A stretch of 64,000 bases of DNA from Cognatishimia maritima (GTDB lineage: Bacteria > Pseudomonadota > Alphaproteobacteria > Rhodobacterales > Rhodobacteraceae). The translations under genes and the position numbers were made by a program. The notes beneath the pieces are model-generated. The model was not told where the DNA came from. It worked only from the letters and a program-made list of their open reading frames with translations, and did no database searches. How positions within the stretch are numbered: position 1 is the stretch's first letter; each line of letters begins with the position of its first letter. The DNA lies in the NCBI RefSeq assembly GCF_900129685.1, contig NZ_FQWM01000006.1, forward strand, positions 166,001 through 230,000, written 5' to 3'. Shown one piece after another: positions 9,831 to 20,028 of this stretch.

Positions 9831-10595
9831 ATGCTGAATATGATCACACATGGTGAACCAACCGACCGCCCGCCACTATTGATCGTGCATGGGCTTTATG
9901 GCTCCGCACGGAACTGGGGTGTGGTGTCCAAGAAGCTGTCGGATGAGCGGCAGGTCATCGCTGTCGACATGCGCAACCACGGCATGTCAGACTGGCACGA
10001 CAGCCACACATACGCTGATCTGGCAGGTGACTTGGCGACTGTTTTGCATGAGATCGGACCGGCGGATGTCCTAGGCCACTCGATGGGGGGCAAGGCCGCG
10101 ATGGTGACGGCACTGCACCATGCAGAGCTTGTGAACCGCTTGATCGTCGCAGATATCGCACCAGTCGCCTATGGGCACACGCAATTACCGTTCATCCATG
10201 CAATGAAAAAGGTCGACCTGAACATTGTCGACAAACGCTCTGACGCGCTGGAACAGCTTGCGGACGCGGGTGTTGAGGACCCAACGCTGCGGTCGTTCTT
10301 TACGCAGTCGCTTGACCTGAAGGCGCGCAAATGGCGGCTGAACCTTGATGTGCTTGAGGCTGAGATGTCCAAAATCATGGGCTTCCCAGAGGATGTCACC
10401 GGCACATACAAGGGCGCGACATTGTTCCTGTCGGGTGCTGATTCTGACTATGTCTTGCCGGAACACCGACCGCGCATCCGCGCTTTTTTTCCGCATGCGA
10501 AATTCGTGAAAATCTCGGGCGCAGGGCATTGGCTCCATGCAGAAAAGTCAACCGAATTCATCGCAACTGTCCGCGCTTGGTTGGCGCGGGCGTAA
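9831..10595 (+). CDS. Alpha/beta-fold hydrolase (YbfF-like esterase)
   Basis: 254 residues. The nucleophile elbow GHSMGG gives the catalytic Ser; the oxyanion segment HGLYGSARNW follows strand b3; the catalytic His is in GAGHWLHAE near the C-terminus. The overall pattern resembles the YbfF/RutD-like esterase group. The natural substrate is unknown. The start could be the ATG at 9831 or the one at 9840 (MITHGEP). A terminator-like hairpin lies about 110 bases downstream. Confidence 0.85.
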   Translation: MLNMITHGEPTDRPPLLIVHGLYGSARNWGVVSKKLSDERQVIAVDMRNHGMSDWHDSHTYADLAGDLATVLHEIGPADVLGHSMGGKAAMVTALHHAELVNRLIVADIAPVAYGHTQLPFIHAMKKVDLNIVDKRSDALEQLADAGVEDPTLRSFFTQSLDLKARKWRLNLDVLEAEMSKIMGFPEDVTGTYKGATLFLSGADSDYVLPEHRPRIRAFFPHAKFVKISGAGHWLHAEKSTEFIATVRAWLARA

Positions 10596-11624
10596 CAGCT
10601 GCCACAAAATCGGCCATCAGACGCAATATGTAGTTGATTTTGGCGTGAGACACCGATATCCATGCCCTACAGGTGCATAAGACGCGGTATGCAGAACTGA
10701 CGCACGGGGCTCATTGCTTTTGCAACGGGCCCCGTCTCTGTTTTTAGGCTCAGTTTCTAACGCTTGTTCAGCACAAAGAAACCGAGCAATGCCCGACATG
10801 TTTCATGTACCGAATTCCCAAAATAAGAGAAGACGTCAGGTGCTTAGACGCGGTCCTCGCAGCGGGGCCGAAACCCCAATCCCTGACGCCTTCCTAGAAT
10901 GTAGGGCCAGCGGTATTCCACACGGGACAACCAGCCAAACCACTTCATTCAAATGCAAACGCTCCGACGAGCCTTCGCACGCGGGATACGTTCCAATGGG
11001 GCAGACCCCGAAGGGCAAACCAAAGGGACGTTCCACCCTAGCCGGCGTTCAACCACCAACGGGCGAACCCGCCGACAGCCGTCTGATACAAGCGCCTGGA
11101 GTTTAGTCCGAAGACATCATCCAAGAGACCGGCATCAGAACCGACCCACACAAAGGTTTTCTACACTGCCTTCCCGCAGGGTGATCTCTGAAAGAGGGCC
11201 CGTTGTTTCGGCCAGCGTCCTGGTTCGGATGGACCACCGCGATTTGCACCGCCGCGCCCCGTGCGAGAATGGATTGTCGCCTCCCCGTTCCCGCGCCAGC
11301 CCCAAGAGGCCTTTGCGTCCCGCTTGAGAGTGTCTGAGGTGATCTGCTGATCGCTTCGTTTGCTCTCTTGCGTTGAAATCAGGTTGGCATTTGATCCGCC
11401 GACCTGACAAGAAAAATATTGTTCGTTATGTCACTTTTCTGAGGGCAACCCCTTGGAAAGACTTGTGGATTTCCTGTGGATAAGTGGAATTTTGGTCGAT
11501 TTTTGGCTGGGTTGGCTTGTTGAAAAAGAAAGTTTGAGAATTGAAAGGATGCTGCATTGCGGCGCTCCCGAAAATCTGGGGTGCTGCCCAGAATCATCCG
11601 AATTTCAGGGGGAATCGGTCGCGC
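10596..11624. other. 1-kb gap between convergent genes, no convincing gene
   Basis: This stretch lies between two genes that point at each other, so it needs neither of their promoters. Open frames exist on both strands but have basic, low-complexity translations, no Shine-Dalgarno and no recognisable family. What can be seen: a terminator-like hairpin at 10704-10745, a nested hairpin at 10834-10888, a GGGGCAGACCCC hairpin near 11000, and a perfect DnaA-box-like TGTGGATAA at 11475-11483 with a degenerate second copy at 11464. I could not match it to tmRNA, RNase P RNA, 4.5S RNA or 6S RNA. Confidence 0.5.
10704..10745 (+). terminator. Terminator-like hairpin downstream of the hydrolase
   Basis: ACGGGGC pairs with GCCCCGT around an inner TTGC-TTTT-GCAA hairpin, followed by CTCTG and five T residues. 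It may end the hydrolase transcript, or a separate short transcript starting in the 108 bases between. Confidence 0.65.
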
Positions 11625-12476
11625 CTAGACCTGCCCCAACCGCCGCGCGATGTCGATTAACCGCCCGATCTGCTGTGCAATATCCGGCAATTCATCCACC
11701 GCGCGTTCGATCACATAGATGTAAGCAACGACCGCAAGGATATCGCCCGCCAAAAACGCATCATTGGTGCTGAACCGGATCAGCACAAACACTGCGGCCC
11801 CCAACAACAGAAACTGCGCTGGCAGCCACCCCGCAAGGTTCATGTCAGACAAGCGAATGCGCCACTTTGCCATACGCAGAAAATGCACCTTCCACTTATT
11901 CTTGCGCCGCCCTGCCACAACGCGCACCTGCTTCTCCCATTCGGTGTTCAGGCGTTTGTTGGTGCGAAAGGCGCGAAGCCCCATATAGACGTTCCACCCC
12001 GCGATCGGCAGCAATAGCAGCAGCACAAGCATCCCCGAAACGACATCATAGAAGAACAGAAAAACTAGGCTGCCGAGAATACCGACAATAGTGGCGATGT
12101 GCATTGGGAAGTATTGTTCGAAGAAATCCACCAGTTCCTCGATCATCTCGACCCGAGCTGAAATCATACTGACGCCGGTGCCAGAATCCTTTTCGTAATC
12201 GACCACCTCATAAGAAATCGTGGCGTTCAATTTGGAATACATCCGCGTATCAAACGCCTGCTTACCCGACGAAATCGCGATATGCGCCAGCCATGTGACG
12301 ATCAACAGGCCCAGCGACAGATAATTGTCTTGTTTCAACCCGTTAACGGCATAGCCCGTGGCCCATGGGTAGCATAGGCTGATGCCGGTTTCGAGAAAGC
12401 TCAGGAAAAAGGAAAAGCCGATCCGCAGACGGTTTGCCCGAAGGTGATCGAGGCCAGATGGTTCTTGATCGTCCAT
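11625..12476 (-). CDS. ABC transporter six-helix membrane domain protein without ATPase
   Basis: 283 residues consisting only of an ABC exporter-type transmembrane region: about six hydrophobic segments, beginning with the typical RLRIGFSFFLSFLETG... topology and a long cytoplasmic loop around the VDYEKDSGTG segment. No Walker A, signature or Walker B motif follows, and the stop is not a frameshift into an ATPase frame: the downstream 1 kb has none. Proteins annotated as ABC transporter six-transmembrane domain-containing exist as stand-alone genes in Rhodobacterales. Substrate unknown. The start at 12476 (MDDQEP) is preferred over a Met 18 codons upstream, but neither has a good Shine-Dalgarno. 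Confidence 0.7.
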   Translation of the reverse strand: MDDQEPSGLDHLRANRLRIGFSFFLSFLETGISLCYPWATGYAVNGLKQDNYLSLGLLIVTWLAHIAISSGKQAFDTRMYSKLNATISYEVVDYEKDSGTGVSMISARVEMIEELVDFFEQYFPMHIATIVGILGSLVFLFFYDVVSGMLVLLLLLPIAGWNVYMGLRAFRTNKRLNTEWEKQVRVVAGRRKNKWKVHFLRMAKWRIRLSDMNLAGWLPAQFLLLGAAVFVLIRFSTNDAFLAGDILAVVAYIYVIERAVDELPDIAQQIGRLIDIARRLGQV

Positions 12477-12618
12477 GTGCTCGCTTATTATAGCGCGGCC
12501 TTTTGAGGGGCTGCAGTGGCAGCTAAACATGGTTTATTCGGCGCGGGCAAGGTGGGTTTCGCTGGGTGGTTGTGAATTTTTCGAAACCGGGCAAATCCGA
12601 CACTGTGGCTGGTCGTGG

Positions 12619-12682
12619 GGTGGGGTTTCACCCCACCATAATCACGTTTGGACATGGAAAATCGGTGGGGTAAAACCCCACC
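12619..12682. repeat. Pair of REP-like GGTGGGGT hairpins
   Basis: GGTGGGGT-TTC-ACCCCACC at 12619-12637 and GGTGGGGT-AAA-ACCCCACC at 12664-12682: two 8-bp perfect stems with different 3-base loops, 26 bases apart. The arms are identical between the copies, which is typical of short extragenic palindromes present in many copies in a genome. Confidence 0.7.
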
Positions 12683-12766
12683 CTACGGCTGACATTCGGC
12701 CCAGCGTCTGATCTCGAGCGAAAGCAAAGCACAGCTTGCCAAAATCAAAACGTCTCAACTAACCCC

Positions 12767-12836
12767 AGCGCCCGGCCCGGGGTGGGTGCAAAGCGCCCGC
12801 CCATGGGGGCGGTTCGGGCGCTGCCCATGCCGATGC
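12767..12836. repeat. Dispersed GC-rich intergenic repeat, copy 1
   Basis: A structured segment built around GGTGGGTGCAAAGCGCCC and TTCGGGCGCTGCCC. The outer arms AGCGCCC and GGGCGCT can pair. A closely related segment occurs at 43201-43272, so this is a repeat family and not a gene part. Confidence 0.75.
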
Positions 12837-12920
12837 ATTTGATAACCTAGCTAAAGCTTCAAGCTTGAAACATCATGACGCGGATAAGCTGAGGATAAAT
12901 CAGCATTAGTAGTGGAATTT

Positions 12921-12936
12921 ATCCACTCGAGTGGAT
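12921..12936. promoter_or_regulatory. 16-bp perfect palindrome, possible operator
   Basis: ATCCACTCGAGTGGAT is fully self-complementary and is followed at once by ATATATATTGTGT, which could include a -10 element. It lies just upstream of the small-RNA candidate. Confidence 0.4.
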
Positions 12937-12947
12937 ATATATTGTGT

Positions 12948-13019
12948 ACGATCTGAAACTAGGCACAACCTAGAAGTAGGATCGTCCCGGCGGACAGGAA
13001 ACTGTCCGCCCTTATTTTT
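12948..13019 (+). ncRNA. Candidate small RNA with two hairpins and terminator
   Basis: Hairpin 1 is a two-tier stem: ACGATC (12948-12953) pairs with GATCGT (12980-12985), enclosing CTAGG (12959-12963) paired with CCTAG (12969-12973). Hairpin 2 is a 9-bp perfect stem GGCGGACAG / CTGTCCGCC (12989-13010) with a GAAA loop, followed by CTTATTTTT. No gene lies upstream on this strand for over 2 kb, so the terminator calls for its own short transcript. It is not a known family that I recognise. It ends at the 3' end of the convergent DUF3800 gene. An alternative is that it only shields against read-through. Confidence 0.4.
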
Positions 13020-13771
13020 CAAATAAACACAATGCCTTGCGGATCCTTCGCGGAAGCTAGTTTATTTAGCACAGGATCGAGTCTGTCAAAATACTTAGAC
13101 GCACCTTTCTTTCTAATGTAGGAATTGGGTCGAAGTCTTTGATGTAAAAAGTATGCAACCACGTCACAACTTTGGATCGGCAAAGACGCCTTGGAGTTTC
13201 GCTCCGAAGGGTCCTCGATAATTCTTACAATTGGCGAATTGTTGAAACCGCCACCCCAGCGATTTGGAATTGGATTATAAACAGACATTCGCCGCATGAT
13301 CGAAGTCAGTTTTTTCCCAGATGTTGCATCGGTAAACACTAAACCATAGGAGCGCTTATAGCCTCCCGGAAAGTTTCCGTGCGCGATCGTATTCTCAAAC
13401 CTTTGAAATAAGGTGCTCCAAGCCGCCGAGAAAATATCAAAATCAGCTGGCTTATTCGCTTTGTTTACAACGACATTTGTAATCGAAATCGAATTGAGCT
13501 TAGAGAGCTCATCTAAGTAATTTCTAAGAATAGCCAGACGGTGATGTTTTGCTATGTCAAATTGGTTCTTTCGAACGATCTCAACTGCATGAATTTCTGT
13601 GCGAAGTGGGAGCCCATAAACCGAACGCATAGTTTGACGAAATGCAACTAGCCGGTCAATAAACGCTCTCCATTCGCTTTCGTGGACCACCAAGCCGGAC
13701 AAACAAAAATAGTCCGATTGAGCAGTATTGTTGCCGGGATCACCACTTTCATCGACATACATTAGATACAA
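13019..13771 (-). CDS. DUF3800 protein, RNase H-like fold
   Basis: 250 residues. It opens with the family hallmark MYLMYVDESGDPG (the acidic DESGD element) and has late acidic and polar elements LVFTDATSGKK and PIQSCDVVAYFLHQR, which in the family form the remaining part of a predicted RNase H-like active site. Molecular function is unproven. The sequence is clearly AT-richer than the neighbouring lepA, suggesting recent acquisition. The start is TTG at 13771 because GGAG lies seven bases upstream; the ATG three codons later is too far from it. It sits 37 bases downstream of lepA in the same direction. Confidence 0.8.
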   Translation of the reverse strand: MYLMYVDESGDPGNNTAQSDYFCLSGLVVHESEWRAFIDRLVAFRQTMRSVYGLPLRTEIHAVEIVRKNQFDIAKHHRLAILRNYLDELSKLNSISITNVVVNKANKPADFDIFSAAWSTLFQRFENTIAHGNFPGGYKRSYGLVFTDATSGKKLTSIMRRMSVYNPIPNRWGGGFNNSPIVRIIEDPSERNSKASLPIQSCDVVAYFLHQRLRPNSYIRKKGASKYFDRLDPVLNKLASAKDPQGIVFI

Positions 13772-13808
13772 TTACTTACTCCAAAATATTTAGAGCAAGT
13801 CTTGCTTG

Positions 13809-15623
<1,815 letters not shown>

Positions 15624-15867
15624 CAGGCGGATATGTCGCGGAAATGCTTGCTGGTCAAGCCGTTCCGCAATGGCTGTCATGCGATTTCGCCGTGGCTGCA
15701 CCTGTACGATCAGGAATACGCAGTTTTCGCTTTGCGACCGCGACATCCTCGATTGCCTACCAATTCATTTCAACCCTTAAGGGAGGTGAATTGATCTCAA
15801 TCAACCCGCTTTCCGACAAAAGTGGCTAAAGGACCTAAATCCACATCTTAGTATCAGGATTTCGTGC

Positions 15868-16299
15868 ATGTTCTACAGAATCATCTACATGAGCACTGCA
15901 AACGGAAACCCCGAGCAGGCAGAGCTTGAGGCGTTGATGCAGCGGGCGCGCCGAAACAATGAGCGTGATGGCATAACGGGCCTTGTGGCCTACCATGACT
16001 TCACGTTTATCCAAGTTCTTGAGGGCCCCGAAGATAATGTGCGGGCCTGCTTTGATCGTATTCGCGACAGCAAACTGCATCGCAATATCATCCTTGTGTA
16101 CGAGGCCCATACTGGCGCCCGTCTCTTTGATCGCTACGCAATGGCCTTTGTGCCGTCTGCCGATCGGAACCGCCCAGTGAACACGGCATTTACAAATTTG
16201 CGAAACCTGTTTGACGGCGACATTGGTAAGCGCCTTGAAACAGATGTCGCGGCGGAAGGTTTCCTGCGGGCGTTTTACGATACAATGCGTGGACTTTAG
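15868..16299 (+). CDS. Stand-alone BLUF-domain photoreceptor
   Basis: 143 residues, one BLUF domain binding FAD for blue-light sensing. Key residues fall at AppA-like spacing: Tyr7 (AppA Y21), Asn31 (N45) and Gln49 (Q63) within FIQVLEGP; Met92 corresponds to M106. The position of AppA Trp104 is Tyr90 here. No output domain is fused, so it must act through a partner, which is not obvious nearby. An AGGA lies about eight bases before the ATG. Its stop overlaps by 4 bases the convergent arsJ stop. Confidence 0.92.
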   Translation: MFYRIIYMSTANGNPEQAELEALMQRARRNNERDGITGLVAYHDFTFIQVLEGPEDNVRACFDRIRDSKLHRNIILVYEAHTGARLFDRYAMAFVPSADRNRPVNTAFTNLRNLFDGDIGKRLETDVAAEGFLRAFYDTMRGL

Positions 16300-17543
16300 G
16301 GGCCCAGCTTACGCGCCGCGAGCGTCGATGCCGCAGCCATAACTCCTGCAGTCAACAGACAGAGCGGCAGGCCGCCGACCTGGTAGCTAACACCTGACAG
16401 CAATGTCCCTAACAACCGACCTGCAGCATTGGACATATAATAAAACCCCACATCCATGGTCACCCGCTCATCGCTGGTAAAGGCAAGGATTAGGTAGCTG
16501 TGGACCGAACTGTTCACCGCGAAGATGAAACCAAAGATCAAAAGCCCAACCACCACCACAGGAGTTAGAAACGGTATTTCCAGATACACAGCCAATGCCA
16601 ACACGGAGGGCACCAAGGTCAATAGCCCAACCCAGAAGATGGCGGAGTGGACAATCTGCGCAGTGTCACGCTCGGCGGCTTTCAGCAGCTTTGGGGCAAG
16701 GCCTTGGACGAAGCCATAGAGGATGATCCAGACAGCCATAAACGTACCGATGGTGAAGAAAGCCGCGCGGTTTCCGGCTTCGGTGCCGTCGCTCAGCACG
16801 GCATAGAAATAGATCGGGATGCCAACGACGAACCAAACGTCTCGTGCCCCGAACAGGAACATCCGGGCGAGGCTGAGGCGGTTGATGTTGCGGTCTTTGG
16901 ACCAAACCTGAGAGAACTTGGCGGTTTTTTTGCCCTGTGGCAGCCCCGCTGGCATGAAGATCACAGTGCCAATCAGGATGATCGTCAGGACGCCCGCCAT
17001 GGACCAGATCGCGGTGAGGAAACCAAACACCGCCAGCAAAGCTGCACCCAGCAGAAAACCAAACCCTTTGACCGCATTCTTTGACCCGGTCAGGATGGCG
17101 ACCCAGCGGAACAAGCCGCCCTGCCCTTTGGGCGCCAGCAGCTTCACCGCGGATTTTGCCGACATTTTTGACAGGTCTTTGGCCACGCCCGAAAGCCCCT
17201 GTACGCACATCACGAAAACAACTGACGCGGTCAGGCCCCACGCCGGGTCAAGCTGCGCTAGCGCGACCAATGCGACAACCTGCAGGCCAAGCCCTGCATA
17301 AAGCGTCGAGGTCAGGCCAAACCGCGCGGCAATCCAGCCTGCGGAAAGGTTGGTGACGACGCCCATGACCTCATAAAGCAGGAACAGATAGGCAAGCTGG
17401 ACGGGAGAGAACCCCAACGTGTGAAAGTGCAACAGCACCAGCATCCGCAGCGCCCCATCGGTCAGCATAAAAGCCCAATAGGCCGCTGTGACGGTGATAT
17501 AGGCCGCTAGGCCATTTGGTTTGTCCTGAGTGGTCTCTGCCAT
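16296..17543 (-). CDS. arsJ: ArsJ, organoarsenical efflux MFS permease
   Basis: Exports 1-arseno-3-phosphoglycerate, which breaks down outside the cell to arsenate. 415 residues with about 12 hydrophobic segments and the typical ArsJ-like N-terminal region AAYWAFMLTDGALRMLVLLHF. It is the last gene of an arsR-acr3-GAPDH-arsJ unit; pairing with a GAPDH gene is the diagnostic context for ArsJ, as established for Pseudomonas aeruginosa. It starts 48 bases after the GAPDH stop. Function rests on both sequence and context. Confidence 0.92.
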   Translation of the reverse strand: MAETTQDKPNGLAAYITVTAAYWAFMLTDGALRMLVLLHFHTLGFSPVQLAYLFLLYEVMGVVTNLSAGWIAARFGLTSTLYAGLGLQVVALVALAQLDPAWGLTASVVFVMCVQGLSGVAKDLSKMSAKSAVKLLAPKGQGGLFRWVAILTGSKNAVKGFGFLLGAALLAVFGFLTAIWSMAGVLTIILIGTVIFMPAGLPQGKKTAKFSQVWSKDRNINRLSLARMFLFGARDVWFVVGIPIYFYAVLSDGTEAGNRAAFFTIGTFMAVWIILYGFVQGLAPKLLKAAERDTAQIVHSAIFWVGLLTLVPSVLALAVYLEIPFLTPVVVVGLLIFGFIFAVNSSVHSYLILAFTSDERVTMDVGFYYMSNAAGRLLGTLLSGVSYQVGGLPLCLLTAGVMAAASTLAARKLGP

Positions 17544-17591
17544 CTGATCGATCCAGCTGAAAAGAACCCGGCCTTTAAGCCGGGCGCGCAG

Positions 17592-18590
17592 TTACAGGCT
17601 TTCTGCCACCATTTTGGTAATATCCGCCAAACGGCAGCAATAACCCCATTCGTTGTCATACCAAGCGTAGATCTTCACCTGCCGTTTGTTCACAACCATG
17701 GTGGAAGGCGCATCTACAATGGTGGATCGGTCATCGTTGGTGAAATCGCAACTGACCAAGGGGCGCTCTTCGTAACCAAGGATGCCCGCAAGCGCACCAT
17801 TGGCGGCCTCGCTCATGGCGGCATTGACCTCTTCAGCGGTAACATCTTGGGCCACGTCAAAGACGATGTCCGTCAAGGACGCGTTCAGCAGCGGCACGCG
17901 CACGGCGTGGCCATTGATGCGGCCCTCTAGTTCTGGGAAGATCTGTATAACCGCTTTGGCAGAACCTGTTGTGGTTGGGATCAGCGAATTTAGCGCAGAC
18001 CGTGCACGACGAGGGTCCTTGTGCGCTTTGTCCACGATGGTCTGCGTATTGGTCACGTCATGGATTGTCGTGAAAGACGCTTGTTCGATCCCAAAGGTTT
18101 CCAGCATCACCTTAACGACCGGCGCGATGCAATTTGTTGTGCAGCTGGCCGCAGTGACGATATCTTGGCCGTCATAGGTGTCGTGATTGACGCCATACAC
18201 AATATTCGCTGCGCCCTCGATCTTGACCGGAGCCGAGACGACGACCTTCTTCACACCCGCATCAAAATAGGGCTGCAGGCTCTCTGCCGTTTTGAATTTA
18301 CCGGAGCATTCAATCACCAGATCAACGCCCTTGAGCGCCAGATCGGCAGGCTTTGTTTCCTGCGTGAACGGGATCGCCTGACCGTTCATGGAAATGCTGT
18401 TCTGGTCGTGGGAGACATCGCCGTTCCAGCGGCCATGCACCGTGTCAAACTCAAGCAAGAGCGCGTGGGTTTCGATATCACCGACAGGATCATTGATCAG
18501 GGCGATCTGGCCGCCAAGCCCCAAATCAAACAGGCGGCGCAGCACCAGTTTGCCCATGCGGCCAAGACCATTGATTGCGATTTTCGTCAT
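17592..18590 (-). CDS. Arsenate-associated glyceraldehyde-3-phosphate dehydrogenase
   Basis: Converts glyceraldehyde-3-phosphate, NAD and arsenate to 1-arseno-3-phosphoglycerate for export by ArsJ. 332 residues; Rossmann motif INGLGRMGK at the N-terminus and the catalytic Cys in ASCTTNC. The segment INDPVGDIETHALLLEFDTVHG is characteristic of the ars-linked branch. A glycolytic role cannot be excluded by sequence alone, but the operon position argues against it. The start at 18590 gives MTKIAINGLG; the gene begins 23 bases after acr3. Confidence 0.92.
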   Translation of the reverse strand: MTKIAINGLGRMGKLVLRRLFDLGLGGQIALINDPVGDIETHALLLEFDTVHGRWNGDVSHDQNSISMNGQAIPFTQETKPADLALKGVDLVIECSGKFKTAESLQPYFDAGVKKVVVSAPVKIEGAANIVYGVNHDTYDGQDIVTAASCTTNCIAPVVKVMLETFGIEQASFTTIHDVTNTQTIVDKAHKDPRRARSALNSLIPTTTGSAKAVIQIFPELEGRINGHAVRVPLLNASLTDIVFDVAQDVTAEEVNAAMSEAANGALAGILGYEERPLVSCDFTNDDRSTIVDAPSTMVVNKRQVKIYAWYDNEWGYCCRLADITKMVAESL

Positions 18591-18613
18591 CTTTTCAGTC
18601 CTTTGAACAGGTA

Positions 18614-19678
18614 TCAAGAAGGAAACCAGCCACGCGTGCGGTTGGCAAAAGCAACAAGAGACAGCATGACCGGCACCTCAACCAAGACGCCGACAACAGT
18701 GGCAAGCGCTGCACCAGAGCCTAGGCCAAAGAGGCTGATTGCGACGGCCACCGCCAGTTCAAAGAAATTCGATGTGCCAATCAGCGCGCAGGGTGCCGCC
18801 ACATTAAAGGGCACTTTCCAAAGCCGCGCAGCGCCATAGGCAAGGAAGAAGATGCCATAGCTTTGGATCAGCAATGGGATGGCGATCAGCAGAATGACTA
18901 GCGGGCGATCCAAAATCACCTGCCCTTGAAACCCAAAGAGCAGCACAACCGTCAACAGAAGGCCAAGGATTGAGGCTGGCTTGACCTTGCTTTGGAATTG
19001 CTCAACTGCGGCCGCGCCACCCCGTCGCATCAAAACAGACCGTGTCGCCACCCCTGCAAGCAACGGCAGTGCCACGTAAAGCAGAACTGAAATCAGAAGC
19101 GTATCCCAAGGCACAGCAATATCGCTGACACCCAACAGCAGCGCAACAATCGGGGCAAAGGCAAAGACCATCACAACGTCATTCACCGACACTTGAACCA
19201 GCGTATAGGTCGCGTCGCCGCGCGTCAGGTTTGACCAGACAAACACCATCGCCGTGCAAGGGGCCGCGCCCAAAAGAATGACACCCGCAAGATAGGCCTG
19301 CGCATCGTCTGGCGGGATCAACCCCGCAAATATCACTTCGAAAAACAGAACACCAAGCGCGGCCATGGTAAAAGGTTTGATCAGCCAATTGACGACAAGT
19401 GTAATGACAAGCCCCTTAGGCCGGTCGCCGATCTGCTTGAGCGCGGAAAAATCTACACCGACCATCATCGGATAGACCATCGCCCAAATCAGAACGGCGA
19501 CGGGCAGGTTGACAGAGGCAACCTCAAGCGCCGCCAGCCCGCTAAAGAGCGCCGGAAGCAAGCTGCCAAGCAGGAGCCCTGCGGCAATCGCCAAAGCGAC
19601 CCAAAGCGACAACAGCCGTTCGAATGTGCCAAGGCCGCTTTGCTCCGCCGTCAGTTCCGCCTGCGCGTTCATCGTCAT
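18614..19678 (-). CDS. acr3: ACR3-family arsenite efflux transporter
   Basis: Arsenite extrusion across the inner membrane, driven by the proton-motive force. 354 residues, about ten membrane segments. The ACR3 hallmark [19 protein letters not shown] carries the conserved Cys, and [12 protein letters not shown] follows. The ATG at 19678 overlaps the arsR TGA as ATGA; another Met two codons later is possible. No arsC gene lies in this operon; arsenate is probably handled by the GAPDH/ArsJ branch. Confidence 0.95.
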   Translation of the reverse strand: MTMNAQAELTAEQSGLGTFERLLSLWVALAIAAGLLLGSLLPALFSGLAALEVASVNLPVAVLIWAMVYPMMVGVDFSALKQIGDRPKGLVITLVVNWLIKPFTMAALGVLFFEVIFAGLIPPDDAQAYLAGVILLGAAPCTAMVFVWSNLTRGDATYTLVQVSVNDVVMVFAFAPIVALLLGVSDIAVPWDTLLISVLLYVALPLLAGVATRSVLMRRGGAAAVEQFQSKVKPASILGLLLTVVLLFGFQGQVILDRPLVILLIAIPLLIQSYGIFFLAYGAARLWKVPFNVAAPCALIGTSNFFELAVAVAISLFGLGSGAALATVVGVLVEVPVMLSLVAFANRTRGWFPS

Positions 19679-20028
19679 TTTGCTTCTCCGCAAGTGCTCG
19701 TCTGGCAGGTGATTTCAGCAATCAAAGGCGCGCAAAGCTCAGGCTGGCCACCGCAACAGTCCTGCAGCAGATACCCAAGCAAGCCCTGCAGGCCGTCCAT
19801 GTTCGCGAAGTAACGGATCGCCCGCCCCTCTCGCTCATTTCGCAAGAGGCCCGCGTTCAACAGAACCGACAGGTTCGTTGACATGGTGTTTTGGCGGGCA
19901 CCTAAGGCTTCTGAGATTTCTCCGGCCAGCTTCCCGTTGTCTCCGGCCTGCACCAGCAGACGGAATGCGTCCAAACGAGAGGCTTGGCTGAGGGCGGCGA
20001 AAGCGACAAGGGCGGCTGATTTATCCAT
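19675..20028 (-). CDS. arsR: ArsR-family arsenite-responsive repressor
   Basis: 117-residue winged-helix repressor of the ars operon. The helix-turn-helix region is around residues 35-58 ([21 protein letters not shown]). The usual a3 CxC site is absent; instead the C-terminus has Cys91, Cys92, Cys99, Cys108 and Cys113, so As(III) probably binds in a C-terminal cysteine cluster, as in other alternative-site ArsR proteins. The start at 20028 is chosen because the protein then begins [13 protein letters not shown] and because upstream sequence looks like a promoter. First gene of the operon, coupled to acr3. Confidence 0.93.
   Translation of the reverse strand: MDKSAALVAFAALSQASRLDAFRLLVQAGDNGKLAGEISEALGARQNTMSTNLSVLLNAGLLRNEREGRAIRYFANMDGLQGLLGYLLQDCCGGQPELCAPLIAEITCQTSTCGEAK

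Larger units (their letters stand above)
12477..13018. other. Intergenic region with repeats and a small-RNA candidate
   Basis: 540 bases without a protein gene. From left to right it holds two GGTGGGGT hairpins, a 70-base structured repeat also found at 43.2 kb, a 16-bp palindrome, and a double-hairpin element ending in a terminator. These are listed separately. Confidence 0.7.

Noticed and set aside
10714..11327. Two overlapping plus-strand frames of 130 and 124 codons in the 1-kb gap
   Set aside because: Basic, low-complexity translations with no Shine-Dalgarno and competing frames on both strands; not enough to call a gene.
11464..11483. DnaA-box pair as an origin on its own
   Set aside because: One perfect and one degenerate site in a region that is not AT-rich is within chance; kept only as a note.
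10596..11624. tmRNA, RNase P RNA, 6S or 4.5S RNA in the 1-kb gap
   Set aside because: I looked for the tmRNA tag and TPsiC arm, the RNase P GAGGAAAGUCC segment and the 4.5S GGAAGCAGC core on both strands and saw none.
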